A stretch of DNA of 64,000 bases from Gammaproteobacteria bacterium (GTDB lineage Bacteria; Pseudomonadota; Gammaproteobacteria; Pseudomonadales; Azotimanducaceae), in the NCBI GenBank assembly GCA_026707735.1, contig JAPOWH010000010.1:186001-250000 (forward strand), given 5' to 3'. This document shows positions 1 through 6,751 of this stretch, in pieces (within the stretch, counting starts at the first letter, position 1; each line of letters opens with the position of its first letter). The translations under genes were made by a program, and so were the position numbers. The notes beneath the pieces were generated by a model that saw nothing but the letters and a program-made list of their open reading frames with translations, was not told the DNA's origin and searched no databases.

Positions 1-128
1 TCGGATAAGCGATCCTGCAAGTTGTCGTTCTGACCTTGCGCTATCGAGTCAGGAAGAAAAACCAACAGAAGGGCAAGCGCCGCAAGTCGATGCCTTCGAA
101 CTCCGTCCAATCGAGCGAGCATATGCAT
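1..128 (-). CDS. 5' fragment of a secreted protein, probably EnvC-like murein hydrolase activator
   Basis: An open frame begins with ATG at 128 (or the in-frame ATG at 122), six bases after the gpmI stop, and runs off the left edge after 42 codons. The visible peptide has a basic start (residues about 1-14), a leucine/alanine-rich hydrophobic core (about 15-24), then a break and a Ser-Ile-Ala-Gln stretch. This is a clear Sec signal peptide. In many gammaproteobacteria the gene directly after gpmI encodes EnvC, a periplasmic coiled-coil and LytM-domain protein that activates the septal amidases. That identity rests on position only, because none of the diagnostic domain lies inside the window. 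The short gap suggests co-transcription with gpmI. Confidence 0.5.
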   Translation of the reverse strand, partial: MHMLARLDGVRRHRLAALALLLVFLPDSIAQGQNDNLQDRLS

Positions 129-134
129 CTCAAC

Positions 135-1697
135 TCACTTGTCAGTGTGGCTAATGCGAATCAGAGAATTGCCCGTCATTTCCGCAGGAATCGGTAGGTT
201 CATGACATCTAGAATGGTTGGCGCAACATCACTAAGAACACCAGGACCTACTAACTGAATGTCTCGTGAACCGACATATAGGAACGGAACGAGATTGTTT
301 GTGTGGGCGGTGTCGGGCTGGTCACTCTCTCGATTGAACATGTTTTCGACGTTGCCATGATCAGCGGTAATGAAGCAGTCGGATGCTGTTCGCTTGCAGG
401 CCTCAAGGATTTTGCCCAAGCATTCATCCAAGCATTCGACCGCCGCAACGGCGGCATGGAAATTTCCCGTATGACCAACCATGTCACCATTCGCGAAATT
501 GCAAATGACGACCGAGTACTTGTCGTGAAGCAGCGAATCTACGATTTCGTCAGCTATAGCGTCTGCACGCATTCTGGGTTGCTGGTCGTAGGTCGAGACG
601 CGTAGCGAGTCAAAGATGCACCTGTACTCCTTCTCAAACACATGCTCAACTCCTCCTGAGAAGAAATAGGTCACATGAGCAGACTTTTCCGATTCCGCGA
701 TGCGAAGTTGCTTTAGATCAGCGTTAGCAAGGCATTCTCCAAGAGTATTTCGTATTCGCTGTGGTCCAAACAGCGTCGCAACGGGTATGGTCAATCCGCT
801 GCTATTGATGTCGTCGGCGTACTTGGTCAGTGTGACAAATTGTTTCAGCCTAGGGCTACGAAATCTGTGGAAGTCTTGGAAATCATCAAGTACGAACGCT
901 CTCGACAATTGACGCGCACGGTCCGCACGAAAATTCATGAAGATTGCGGTGTCTCCGTCTTGTATTGGCACGAATTGGTTCGTACGAGTCGGTTGGACGA
1001 ATTCGTCAGTCTCGCCGCGGTCATATGCGGCATGGAGCGCGGCGACTGAATCTACGGCACGTTGGACATACGGGGAACCAAGTAGCAAGTCGTATGCGGA
1101 CTTTGTCCGGTCCCATCTCCCGTCGCGATCCATGGCGTAAAAGCGGCCACAAATCGATGCGATGCTCGCCTGCGGATAGTCGGCGAGTCTCTCTTCGAAG
1201 TGTGCCAGGGACTGCAAAGCGCTCTTAGGAGGTGTGTCTCGTCCATCTAGAAAGGCGTGAAGTCTAGTTTGCACCGATGAATTTGCTAGATGCTCGACGA
1301 TCGACCATATGTGGTTTTCGTGACTGTGAACGCCCCCGGGAGACAACAGGCCCATGATATGAACGTGATGGTCTTCGTCAGTATGCTCTTTGATTTGTCG
1401 CACAGCAGGATTGCTGAAGAGAGTACGATCTGCAATGGACTTGTCGACTCGCGTTAAGTCTTGATCAACAACACGTCCTGCTCCTATGGCCATATGGCCA
1501 ACTTCGGAATTGCCCATCTGACCGGCTGGCAAACCAACTTCGCCGCCCGAACATGCTAGAAGAGTATGCGGACAATTAGTCCAATGGTGGTCCCATATAG
1601 GAGTTCTGGCAGCATCGATAGCATTGAATGGTCCTAGTTCTCCATAACCCCATCCGTCCAGGACAATCAGTAGCGTAGTAGTCAAGTAGTGACGCAA
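135..1697 (-). CDS. gpmI: 2,3-bisphosphoglycerate-independent phosphoglycerate mutase
   Basis: This enzyme interconverts 3- and 2-phosphoglycerate in glycolysis and gluconeogenesis, using two Mn ions and a phosphoserine intermediate. The N-terminal strand LLIVLDGWG carries the first metal-binding Asp. The NSEVGH motif holds the nucleophilic serine, and ADHGNVE near the C-terminus supplies late metal ligands. The frame is open to a TTG at 1733. The TTG at 1697 gives about 520 residues, puts the catalytic serine at residue 64 as in E. coli, and has a GGTGG about ten bases upstream, so it is preferred; TTG 1685 is also possible. It diverges from the rhodanese gene at 1781, with about 80 bp shared for both promoters. 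The family identification is firm and only the start is uncertain. Confidence 0.95.
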   Translation of the reverse strand: MRHYLTTTLLIVLDGWGYGELGPFNAIDAARTPIWDHHWTNCPHTLLACSGGEVGLPAGQMGNSEVGHMAIGAGRVVDQDLTRVDKSIADRTLFSNPAVRQIKEHTDEDHHVHIMGLLSPGGVHSHENHIWSIVEHLANSSVQTRLHAFLDGRDTPPKSALQSLAHFEERLADYPQASIASICGRFYAMDRDGRWDRTKSAYDLLLGSPYVQRAVDSVAALHAAYDRGETDEFVQPTRTNQFVPIQDGDTAIFMNFRADRARQLSRAFVLDDFQDFHRFRSPRLKQFVTLTKYADDINSSGLTIPVATLFGPQRIRNTLGECLANADLKQLRIAESEKSAHVTYFFSGGVEHVFEKEYRCIFDSLRVSTYDQQPRMRADAIADEIVDSLLHDKYSVVICNFANGDMVGHTGNFHAAVAAVECLDECLGKILEACKRTASDCFITADHGNVENMFNRESDQPDTAHTNNLVPFLYVGSRDIQLVGPGVLSDVAPTILDVMNLPIPAEMTGNSLIRISHTDK

Positions 1698-1780
1698 GCA
1701 GTATGTACCACCCGATTTTAGAGAATTCGCCAATGGGGCTTTCTATAATTGCACGAGTTGACGCTACTTGAATTCGTCGC

Positions 1781-2197
1781 TTGTCTGAGCTTTTTGCCTT
1801 TATTGGGAACCACCCGCTGCTGGTTGGGATTTTCCTCGTTTTGATCGTGCTTTTCGTCCGCAATGAAGTCAAGCGAGGCGGCAAGACTGTGACTTCGCAG
1901 GAACTGGTTAACCTGATGAATCGAGAGAGTGCGGTCGTGTTGGACATTCGAGATTCCAAGGAGTATTCGGAGGGACACATTCCCCAGGCGATGAACATTC
2001 CGATCGCATCGCTGCAGTCGCGCCTCAAGGAATTGGAGAAATACAAGACATCTCCCATCATAGTGGCCTGCAAGATGGGACAGCATTCCAGCCTTGCTGG
2101 AACAATGTTGAAGAAAGCAGGATTTGAGAAGGTAGCGAAGTTACGTGGCGGCCTTCTGGAATGGCGCAACGAGAACATGCCGGTCGAAAAGGGCTAA
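1781..2197 (+). CDS. yibN: Membrane-anchored rhodanese-like protein (YibN type)
   Basis: This is a 138-residue protein with one N-terminal transmembrane helix (about 11-27) and a single rhodanese domain (about 38-135). The active-site loop CKMGQHS places the putative persulfide-forming cysteine at 97. LDIRDSKEYSEGHI is the usual first half of the fold. The only reasonable start is TTG at 1781. The gene lies between gpmI and secB, as yibN does in E. coli, although the glutaredoxin gene grxC that normally sits between them is missing. The secB start is only five bases past this stop, so the two are probably translated from one mRNA. Its physiological sulfur acceptor is unknown. A TusA-like carrier is encoded about 1 kb away, but on the other strand. 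Confidence 0.88.
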   Translation: MSELFAFIGNHPLLVGIFLVLIVLFVRNEVKRGGKTVTSQELVNLMNRESAVVLDIRDSKEYSEGHIPQAMNIPIASLQSRLKELEKYKTSPIIVACKMGQHSSLAGTMLKKAGFEKVAKLRGGLLEWRNENMPVEKG

Positions 2198-2201
2198 CAA
2201 C

Positions 2202-2672
2202 TTGGCCACTACAAACATTAAGTCTGACTTCACGGTCGAACGCATTTACTTGCGCAAACTGAATTTTGAGCCAGGTGACGTGCCGGAACTCTTCGAGTTG
2301 AAATGGAAACCTCAAGTGAAGCTCGAAATCGAAGTAAGTCACCGAAAGTTAGAAGAACATCGCTTTGAGGTCGTCATCAAGTTGCATTTGCGAGCCGAAC
2401 TCGGGTCGCGTCCGGCATGCAAGATTTCCGTCGAGCAGGCTGGCATTTTTGCGATTTCGGAGAGTTCTGATCGGAACCGCATTCTCACCGTGGAGTGTCC
2501 CAACCTATTGTTTCCCTACGCGCGCGAAGCCATCGACAGTGTTGCAGTTAAGGGTACGTTTCCTGCTTTTGCAGTTGCTCCTGTAAATCTTGAAAACTTG
2601 ATTCGGCAAGCGATGCAAGAGCGTCAGCTTGGTATGCCAAAAACGCCGCCCATCGATGAGGTGCTCAACTAA
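2202..2672 (+). CDS. secB: Protein-export chaperone SecB
   Basis: SecB is a tetrameric cytosolic chaperone that keeps preproteins unfolded and hands them to SecA. The 156-residue sequence has the family landmarks: an [11 protein letters not shown] start, a central beta-sheet region ending in EQAGIF, the near-invariant [13 protein letters not shown], and the APVNLENL helix near the end. The frame is open further upstream inside the rhodanese gene, but the alignment to known SecB starts at the TTG at 2202, four bases past the rhodanese stop. The C-terminal tail is short and lacks an obvious acidic, SecA-binding end beyond Asp-Glu-Val. Its 3' end overlaps the convergent trmL gene by eight bases. 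Confidence 0.93.
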   Translation: MATTNIKSDFTVERIYLRKLNFEPGDVPELFELKWKPQVKLEIEVSHRKLEEHRFEVVIKLHLRAELGSRPACKISVEQAGIFAISESSDRNRILTVECPNLLFPYAREAIDSVAVKGTFPAFAVAPVNLENLIRQAMQERQLGMPKTPPIDEVLN

Positions 2673-3129
2673 ATCCATCGTAGCCAAGTTGGCGCCAAGC
2701 TTCATACACTGCCACTGCCACAGAGTTCGCAAGATTGAGGCTTCGAGAGTTTGAAAGCATTGGGATGCGCACACATCGCTCGTTGAACTCTTCCCTGACG
2801 TGTGCCGGTAGACCTCTCGTTTCGGGTCCGAACAACAAGACATCGCCCTGCTGATACTCAATGTCTGTGTATGTCTGTCCGGCTTTTGTAGTGAAAGCAA
2901 ACACACGGTTTAGATTGAAGGGTTTCAAAGCGGCGTCGAGCGAATTGCATACTCTCATGTCTGCCCACTCGCGATAGTCCAGTCCAGCGCGCTTAAGCTT
3001 GGAGTCGACCAATTCAAACCCCAACGGCGCAACCAAGGTCAGTGTTGAACCGGTGTTCGCGGCTAATCGAATTACGTTTCCAGTGTTTGGCGGGATTTCC
3101 GGCTGGTAGAGGACTATGTGAAGAGGCAC
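2665..3129 (-). CDS. trmL: tRNA (cytidine/uridine-34-2'-O)-methyltransferase TrmL
   Basis: This 154-residue SPOUT-class enzyme would methylate the 2'-OH of the wobble base in certain tRNA-Leu isoacceptors, using SAM. The family start is clear ([21 protein letters not shown], residues 7-27 in part). The two knot motifs are GPETRGLP (101-108) and the [15 protein letters not shown] segment (126-140) that forms the SAM site. The length matches E. coli TrmL (157). The start codon is GTG at 3129. Its last codons overlap secB head to head. It is the first of several tRNA-directed genes here, with the PP-loop enzyme and dtd following. Confidence 0.93.
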   Translation of the reverse strand: MPLHIVLYQPEIPPNTGNVIRLAANTGSTLTLVAPLGFELVDSKLKRAGLDYREWADMRVCNSLDAALKPFNLNRVFAFTTKAGQTYTDIEYQQGDVLLFGPETRGLPAHVREEFNERCVRIPMLSNSRSLNLANSVAVAVYEAWRQLGYDGFS

Positions 3130-3201
3130 TTGGGATTCGACTCATCAGTTAGCTATAGCGCCCATTGACATATCAGGAGCAATAGCCGCGTCAATGGCGT
3201 G

Positions 3202-3459
3202 TCAGCTAGAGCCTGCTCCGGCAGACTGAATTACCATTCGGATAACGTGTCCGTTCTCGGCCGTTGAAATAATTTCGTGTCCGTGCATGCGACACCACGC
3301 GGGAATGTCTTGATAAACCCCGGGATCATTCGCCAGCAGTGCGAACCTGTCGCCTGGTTCAATGCTGCGTACGAAGTCCTGAGCGCGAATCAATGGCATT
3401 GGACAAAGTGTACCTGTCGCGTCAACTTCTTTCAGCGTCTCTATGCTCCCACGTGCCAT
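3202..3459 (-). CDS. TusA-like sulfur-carrier protein
   Basis: This is an 85-residue single-domain protein of the TusA/SirA family. The signature CPMP motif sits at residues 19-22 after a short beta strand, and Cys19 is the predicted persulfide carrier. The second half (AWCRMHGHEI) has an extra cysteine at about 56. The gene starts at ATG 3459, inside the last 19 bases of the upstream PP-loop enzyme, so the two are almost certainly translationally coupled. The pairing suggests this carrier delivers sulfur to that enzyme rather than acting as the general TusA of the TusBCDE relay, none of whose other members is visible. It is cytoplasmic. Confidence 0.85.
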   Translation of the reverse strand: MARGSIETLKEVDATGTLCPMPLIRAQDFVRSIEPGDRFALLANDPGVYQDIPAWCRMHGHEIISTAENGHVIRMVIQSAGAGSS

Positions 3460-4502
3460 GCGTCAGGAATCTCGTAGGGCTCAAACGGTACAGCTGAGAC
3501 CGACTCTGCAGTTCCGTCGACGTAATTTACATTGACGATTGACTGGCCGTCACTTTGTTGTTTGCTATAGCGAGCGACAACTCGAGCCGCAAGTTTGATG
3601 TCGGTTGCATTGGCCTCACCATCGATCAGAGCCAAGGGACCGCGACGGTCTGCCGCGCGTAGACTCACGTAGGCTTTGCGATAGCCTTCCAGGAAGCGAC
3701 TCTCTCCTTCGTCGCGGGCGATCATCATCTTGAACCTGGGGTTGGGACGAATGTGTCGGCCAACTTTAAGCAGCACGATGTCATCCAGTTCGTAGTCTCT
3801 CTTGCTACGAGCCGTCCACAGGTCGCCAAGTTTGTTGGAATACCCTTCGTCAGTAAGAAAACAGCATCCGCCAGCGGGCTGTGCGTAGTCCTTGAAGCCA
3901 AATTGCTTTGCCAGCTCCATTTGAGGCTTGCGGGAGCGGCCGCTCATCCCGAATAGCTCCTCGCGATTGATCCAGCCTTCGCGCTCGGGCAGGGTCTCAG
4001 GCAAATTTTTGGCACACAGTGGTCGGAGAAGACGATCGTTTGCTTGTGATTCCCTGGCGATAATCGGCATAGTTTCTTTTCGTTGGGATTTTGGACGTTG
4101 CCCAATAACCTCGCCAGTTATGGCAAAGTCAAAGGGATTTCCGTGGAAACCAACCATCTCCATGGCCTTGCCCACCATGAATATCTTGCAATCCAAGCAT
4201 GGGTTCAGGTTTTTTCCATAGCCATGCTTAGGATTTAGAACTACGTCCTTGTACTCTTCGACAACATCGACAATATGTAACTTGATGCCTAATTGCTCAG
4301 CCACCCAAAGGGCGTTGTTGCGCTTCGGTTTTGCCTGGTCCCGCCTTCGGATAGCATGTGTGTGCCCTTCAACGCAAAATCCCGTATAGAAGTTCACGCC
4401 TTCGACGTCTACGCCTTGGTTCGCTACAACTTTGGCGGCAAGCATCGAGTCCAAACCACCGGAGATTAGTGCGATAGCTTTGGGAGCATTAGCGATTGGC
4501 AT
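3441..4502 (-). CDS. PP-loop ATPase, predicted tRNA sulfurtransferase (ThiI/MnmA-like)
   Basis: A cytoplasmic protein of about 353 residues. The PP-loop SGGLDS lies at residues 14-19 and would bind ATP to adenylate a base. Conserved cysteines occur at NPCLDCK (about 102-106) and as the pair in GGCC (about 211-214), so sulfur chemistry or a metal or Fe-S site is likely. The TGEVIGQRPKSQ segment resembles thiouridine synthases. The C-terminal third has no catalytic motif and could bind RNA; I recall NFACT-R-like domains in this family. Start ATG 4502 is chosen, although TTG 4508 is also open. The overlapping TusA-like gene supplies a plausible sulfur donor. It is often annotated as a tRNA thiouridylase or methyltransferase, but the true modification is unproven. 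It is distinct from canonical MnmA. Confidence 0.8.
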   Translation of the reverse strand: MPIANAPKAIALISGGLDSMLAAKVVANQGVDVEGVNFYTGFCVEGHTHAIRRRDQAKPKRNNALWVAEQLGIKLHIVDVVEEYKDVVLNPKHGYGKNLNPCLDCKIFMVGKAMEMVGFHGNPFDFAITGEVIGQRPKSQRKETMPIIARESQANDRLLRPLCAKNLPETLPEREGWINREELFGMSGRSRKPQMELAKQFGFKDYAQPAGGCCFLTDEGYSNKLGDLWTARSKRDYELDDIVLLKVGRHIRPNPRFKMMIARDEGESRFLEGYRKAYVSLRAADRRGPLALIDGEANATDIKLAARVVARYSKQQSDGQSIVNVNYVDGTAESVSAVPFEPYEIPDAWHVGA

Positions 4503-4532
4503 GGACAATGGATTCAGATGGAGGTATTTGGA

Positions 4533-4988
4533 TTGATTGCGCTTTTACAACGAGTGTCTTCTGCGCACGTGAGAGTTGGTGAGACCTTGATTTCGTCTAT
4601 TGGTTCAGGGGTTTTGCTCTTCGTGGCGGTAACTCGCGGAGACCAAGAGGAACACGCAAGCTGGCTGGCGAAAAAGATTGTAAATCATCGAATATTTCCA
4701 AGCAACGGTCGTCCGATGGATCTCTCGATTGCCGACATTTCGGGAGAAATCTTGATCGTTTCCCAATTCACGTTGGCGGCCGTGACGTCGCGTGGCAATC
4801 GTCCTGACTTTTCAGATGCAGAATTACCGGACCGGGCTATGCAACTCTACGAGTTCTTCGTGGAGCAGATACGAGACTTCCATGATCCTGACAAAGTATC
4901 AGTCGGAGAATTCGGCGCAGACATGCAGGTTTCACTGATCAACGATGGACCGGTTACGATTCTTCTGAGTCGCGGCGGGTCATCTTAG
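4533..4988 (+). CDS. dtd: D-aminoacyl-tRNA deacylase
   Basis: This enzyme hydrolyses D-aminoacyl-tRNAs and glycyl-tRNA-Ala, as a homodimer with active sites at the subunit interface. The 151-residue product has the two signature motifs: SQFTL (77-81) and the Gly-cisPro motif GPVT (139-142). The frame is open to ATG 4518, but family members begin at the Met-Ile-Ala-Leu-x-Gln-Arg-Val strand. TTG 4533 has GGAGG (4520-4524) eight bases upstream, so it is the likely start. It diverges from the PP-loop gene with about 30 bp between starts, and its 3' end overlaps tatC by 35 bases. Confidence 0.94.
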   Translation: MIALLQRVSSAHVRVGETLISSIGSGVLLFVAVTRGDQEEHASWLAKKIVNHRIFPSNGRPMDLSIADISGEILIVSQFTLAAVTSRGNRPDFSDAELPDRAMQLYEFFVEQIRDFHDPDKVSVGEFGADMQVSLINDGPVTILLSRGGSS

Positions 4989-5775
4989 CGAAAATCAAAC
5001 CAAGTTCGAACAGAATCCACGCCGGCACCGCAAGAAGAATTTGCGATATGACGTCGGGTGGAGTGAGTAGCATGCCAATGACGAAGCAGCCTACGAAAAT
5101 ATAGGGTCGTCCCTTCTTTAAAGTCTCTATCTGAACAAGCCCGGTTGCCGTCAGGAGCAAGATGGCGATAGGGATTTCAAAGACTATGCCAAACGCGAAG
5201 AACATTTTGATTACAAAAGACAAATAGCTGTTAATGTCGGTCATCCAGACCACATTTTCTGGCGTAACGCTGGCAAAGAAAGCAAAAATCAAAGGGAAGA
5301 CGAGCAAGTAGGCAAACACCATGCCAAGGTAGAACAATGTGATGCTTGAGATTAGAAGCGGCAGCGCGAATCGTTTTTCGCGCAAATAGAGACCTGGGGC
5401 AACGAATGACCAAATCTGGTGCAAGACATAGGGCATAGCGGTACACAATGCCAGAAATATTGCTAGCTTGAGCGGCACAATGAATGGTGCAGCAACATCG
5501 GTGGAAATCAGGTGCCCGACAACTTGCAGCCTGTCTGTGCCAGATTCATCGGGTGCACCGGTGAGGTTCTCGAGTATCGGTAATGCGACTAGGGTGAAGA
5601 GCTGCTTGCTGAACACCGCGTAGGGCACAAACACTACGCCAATAGCGACAAGCGATCTGATGAGGCACTTTCGCAATGCGACGAGGTGTGCCAACAGAGG
5701 CTGTTCGTTGCTGTCAACAGCCTCGTCGTGTTCTTTTTCGCTGGTTTCCTGTTGGGGAACGGAGTCCTCTGTCAT
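4954..5775 (-). CDS. tatC: Sec-independent protein translocase TatC
   Basis: TatC is the inner-membrane receptor for twin-arginine signal peptides. The 273-residue sequence begins with about 25 hydrophilic, acidic residues, then shows the family pattern of six transmembrane helices. LLAHLVALRKCLIRS is the cytoplasmic start of helix 1, the SFVAPGLYLREKR loop lies in the middle of the protein, and the helix 6 end LLTPPDVISQILLAVP is diagnostic. The tail is highly charged (KMTRRDSEES). The ATG overlaps the tatB stop codon by one base, so tatABC forms one operon reading leftward. The convergent overlap with dtd leaves no room for a terminator between the two genes. Confidence 0.95.
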   Translation of the reverse strand: MTEDSVPQQETSEKEHDEAVDSNEQPLLAHLVALRKCLIRSLVAIGVVFVPYAVFSKQLFTLVALPILENLTGAPDESGTDRLQVVGHLISTDVAAPFIVPLKLAIFLALCTAMPYVLHQIWSFVAPGLYLREKRFALPLLISSITLFYLGMVFAYLLVFPLIFAFFASVTPENVVWMTDINSYLSFVIKMFFAFGIVFEIPIAILLLTATGLVQIETLKKGRPYIFVGCFVIGMLLTPPDVISQILLAVPAWILFELGLIFAKMTRRDSEES

Positions 5776-6137
5776 TATGAAGTTTGACCGGCCTTCTTGT
5801 CTTCTGGACCCGAGGAATTGGTCAAATCTTGCTTGCTTGCAATGGGATTCTTTGCAGTCTGAATTGTTTCGTCCAGAGTGGACTGAGTGTCCGAGAGAAT
5901 TGTGTTGGTCTCGCTCTCCAACGCTTTCATCTCCGACATAATTTGCTCATTGTGCAGTTGGCGGCGTATGTCGTCCATGCCAACTTCGCGGTCAAGTTCA
6001 AGCTTGAAACTGTTGTACATGCGTCGTAGCCTACCGACCCACAACCCAAGTGTACGAGCTATTTCTGGGAGTCTTGAAGGACCTAGGACGACTAGAGCTA
6101 GAACTAGAATAACTAGAAGTTCACTGATTTCAGGCAT
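5775..6137 (-). CDS. tatB: Sec-independent protein translocase TatB
   Basis: A 120-residue protein with one N-terminal membrane helix (about 4-21), followed by an amphipathic helix and a charged tail. The start (MPEISELL) and the [13 protein letters not shown] hinge identify TatB rather than TatA, with the conserved Glu near the membrane start and GP at the hinge. It partners TatC in recognising twin-arginine precursors. An ORF open to 6218 exists, but family alignment begins at the ATG at 6137, which follows the tatA stop by one base. The C-terminal half is low-complexity and Ser/Thr/Asp-rich, as is typical. Confidence 0.93.
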   Translation of the reverse strand: MPEISELLVILVLALVVLGPSRLPEIARTLGLWVGRLRRMYNSFKLELDREVGMDDIRRQLHNEQIMSEMKALESETNTILSDTQSTLDETIQTAKNPIASKQDLTNSSGPEDKKAGQTS

Positions 6138-6138
6138 T

Positions 6139-6351
6139 CTATTTTCTGGATGGTTTTTGCTTCTTCCTGTCGGTGGACTTCGTCGGAGACTCAGCGGCCT
6201 CCTCGTCGCTATCAGCATCGTCTTTTATCGCGCTGCGAAATCCCTTAATTGCGCTCCCGAGGTCGCTACCTATATTCCTGAGTCGACTTGCGCCAAATAC
6301 AAGCAATACCACTGCTAGTATGAGGATTATTTCCCATGGTCCACCAAACAC
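6139..6351 (-). CDS. tatA: Sec-independent protein translocase TatA
   Basis: A 70-residue single-span protein that oligomerises to form the Tat translocation path. It has a short periplasmic start with Glu at residue 7, a hydrophobic helix (about 7-20), the FG hinge at 19-20 and the amphipathic helix [12 protein letters not shown] Lys/Ser/Asp-rich tail follows. The start is GTG at 6351 with AGGAG seven bases upstream, a good ribosome-binding site. It is the first gene of the leftward tatABC operon. In many relatives hisI and hisE lie just upstream; here a 400 bp divergent spacer and a sigma-region-4-like gene take their place. Confidence 0.92.
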   Translation of the reverse strand: MFGGPWEIILILAVVLLVFGASRLRNIGSDLGSAIKGFRSAIKDDADSDEEAAESPTKSTDRKKQKPSRK

Positions 6352-6635
6352 AACGCACTCCTGAGCAGGTGTTTAGGAAATGATATTACATGACAATTGC
6401 TAACTCCAAGTGAAATTCCAGTTGCCATGTTATGTGGGCAAACCTCAATTTCGCATACGTTTGCTGTCGATTTGAGTTTGTGTACCAATTGTTCAATCTT
6501 GCACATTACGAATTCTGTGGAATTGCCATCCAATTGATCGCTGCGTTGGTTGAAATCGCGTGAGTTCGTAATGGAATCCTGCTGAAGTCGCACCCTCCCT
6601 AACGCAGTAATTGTTTGAAATAACAATAAAATATG

Positions 6636-6688
6636 GTGGACGTACGCGGAGGCTCCCGTCTACAGGTGGCGTTGAGCCACTCTCTTTT
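6636..6688 (+). terminator. Two tandem stem-loops ending in a T-rich run (attenuator or small-RNA terminator candidate)
   Basis: The first stem pairs GTGGACG (6636-6642) with CGTCTAC (6657-6663) with one G-U pair, and has a small inner GC hairpin. The second pairs GTGGC (6666-6670) with GCCAC (6676-6680) across a five-base loop and is followed by TCTCTTTT. That resembles a rho-independent terminator reading rightward. A TAAAAT lies just upstream at 6627-6632. It could end a short RNA or act as an attenuator in the leader of the gene at 6752. No experimental or comparative support is available. Confidence 0.4.
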
Positions 6689-6693
6689 CGGCA

Positions 6694-6722
6694 TTGACAT
6701 ATTGCGACTTTCATGTAAATAT
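6694..6722 (+). promoter_or_regulatory. Candidate promoter for the sigma-region-4-like gene
   Basis: A perfect -35 hexamer TTGACA lies at 6694-6699. The -10 is poor: TAAATA at 16 bp spacing (6716-6721) or AAATAT at 17 bp (6717-6722). The start codon follows at 6752, so the leader would be very short. The position directly after the terminator-like hairpin supports an isolated transcription unit. Confidence 0.35.
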
Positions 6723-6751
6723 TATGGACATGAGACTATCTCGGTTAACCA

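Larger units (their letters stand above)
6352..6751. other. 400 bp divergent intergenic region between tatA and the sigma-region-4-like gene
   Basis: No convincing protein gene lies here. The right half holds two inverted repeats (6636-6663 and 6666-6680) followed by a T-rich run, and then a perfect TTGACA hexamer at 6694. These are described separately. The left half (6352-6600) should contain the tat promoter, but no good paired -35/-10 set was found by eye; a TAATAT about 40 bp upstream of tatA is the best -10 guess. The short ORFs in both directions have no ribosome-binding site or family resemblance. Confidence 0.6.

Noticed and set aside
1576-2178. Leftward 200-codon frame opposite the rhodanese gene and gpmI start
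   Set aside because: It is antisense to two clearly identified genes, and its product is Arg/Ser-rich without motifs.
6327-6626. Leftward 99-codon frame over the tatA upstream region
   Set aside because: It overlaps the tatA start in another frame and lacks any family signature; tatA has a proper ribosome-binding site at this place.
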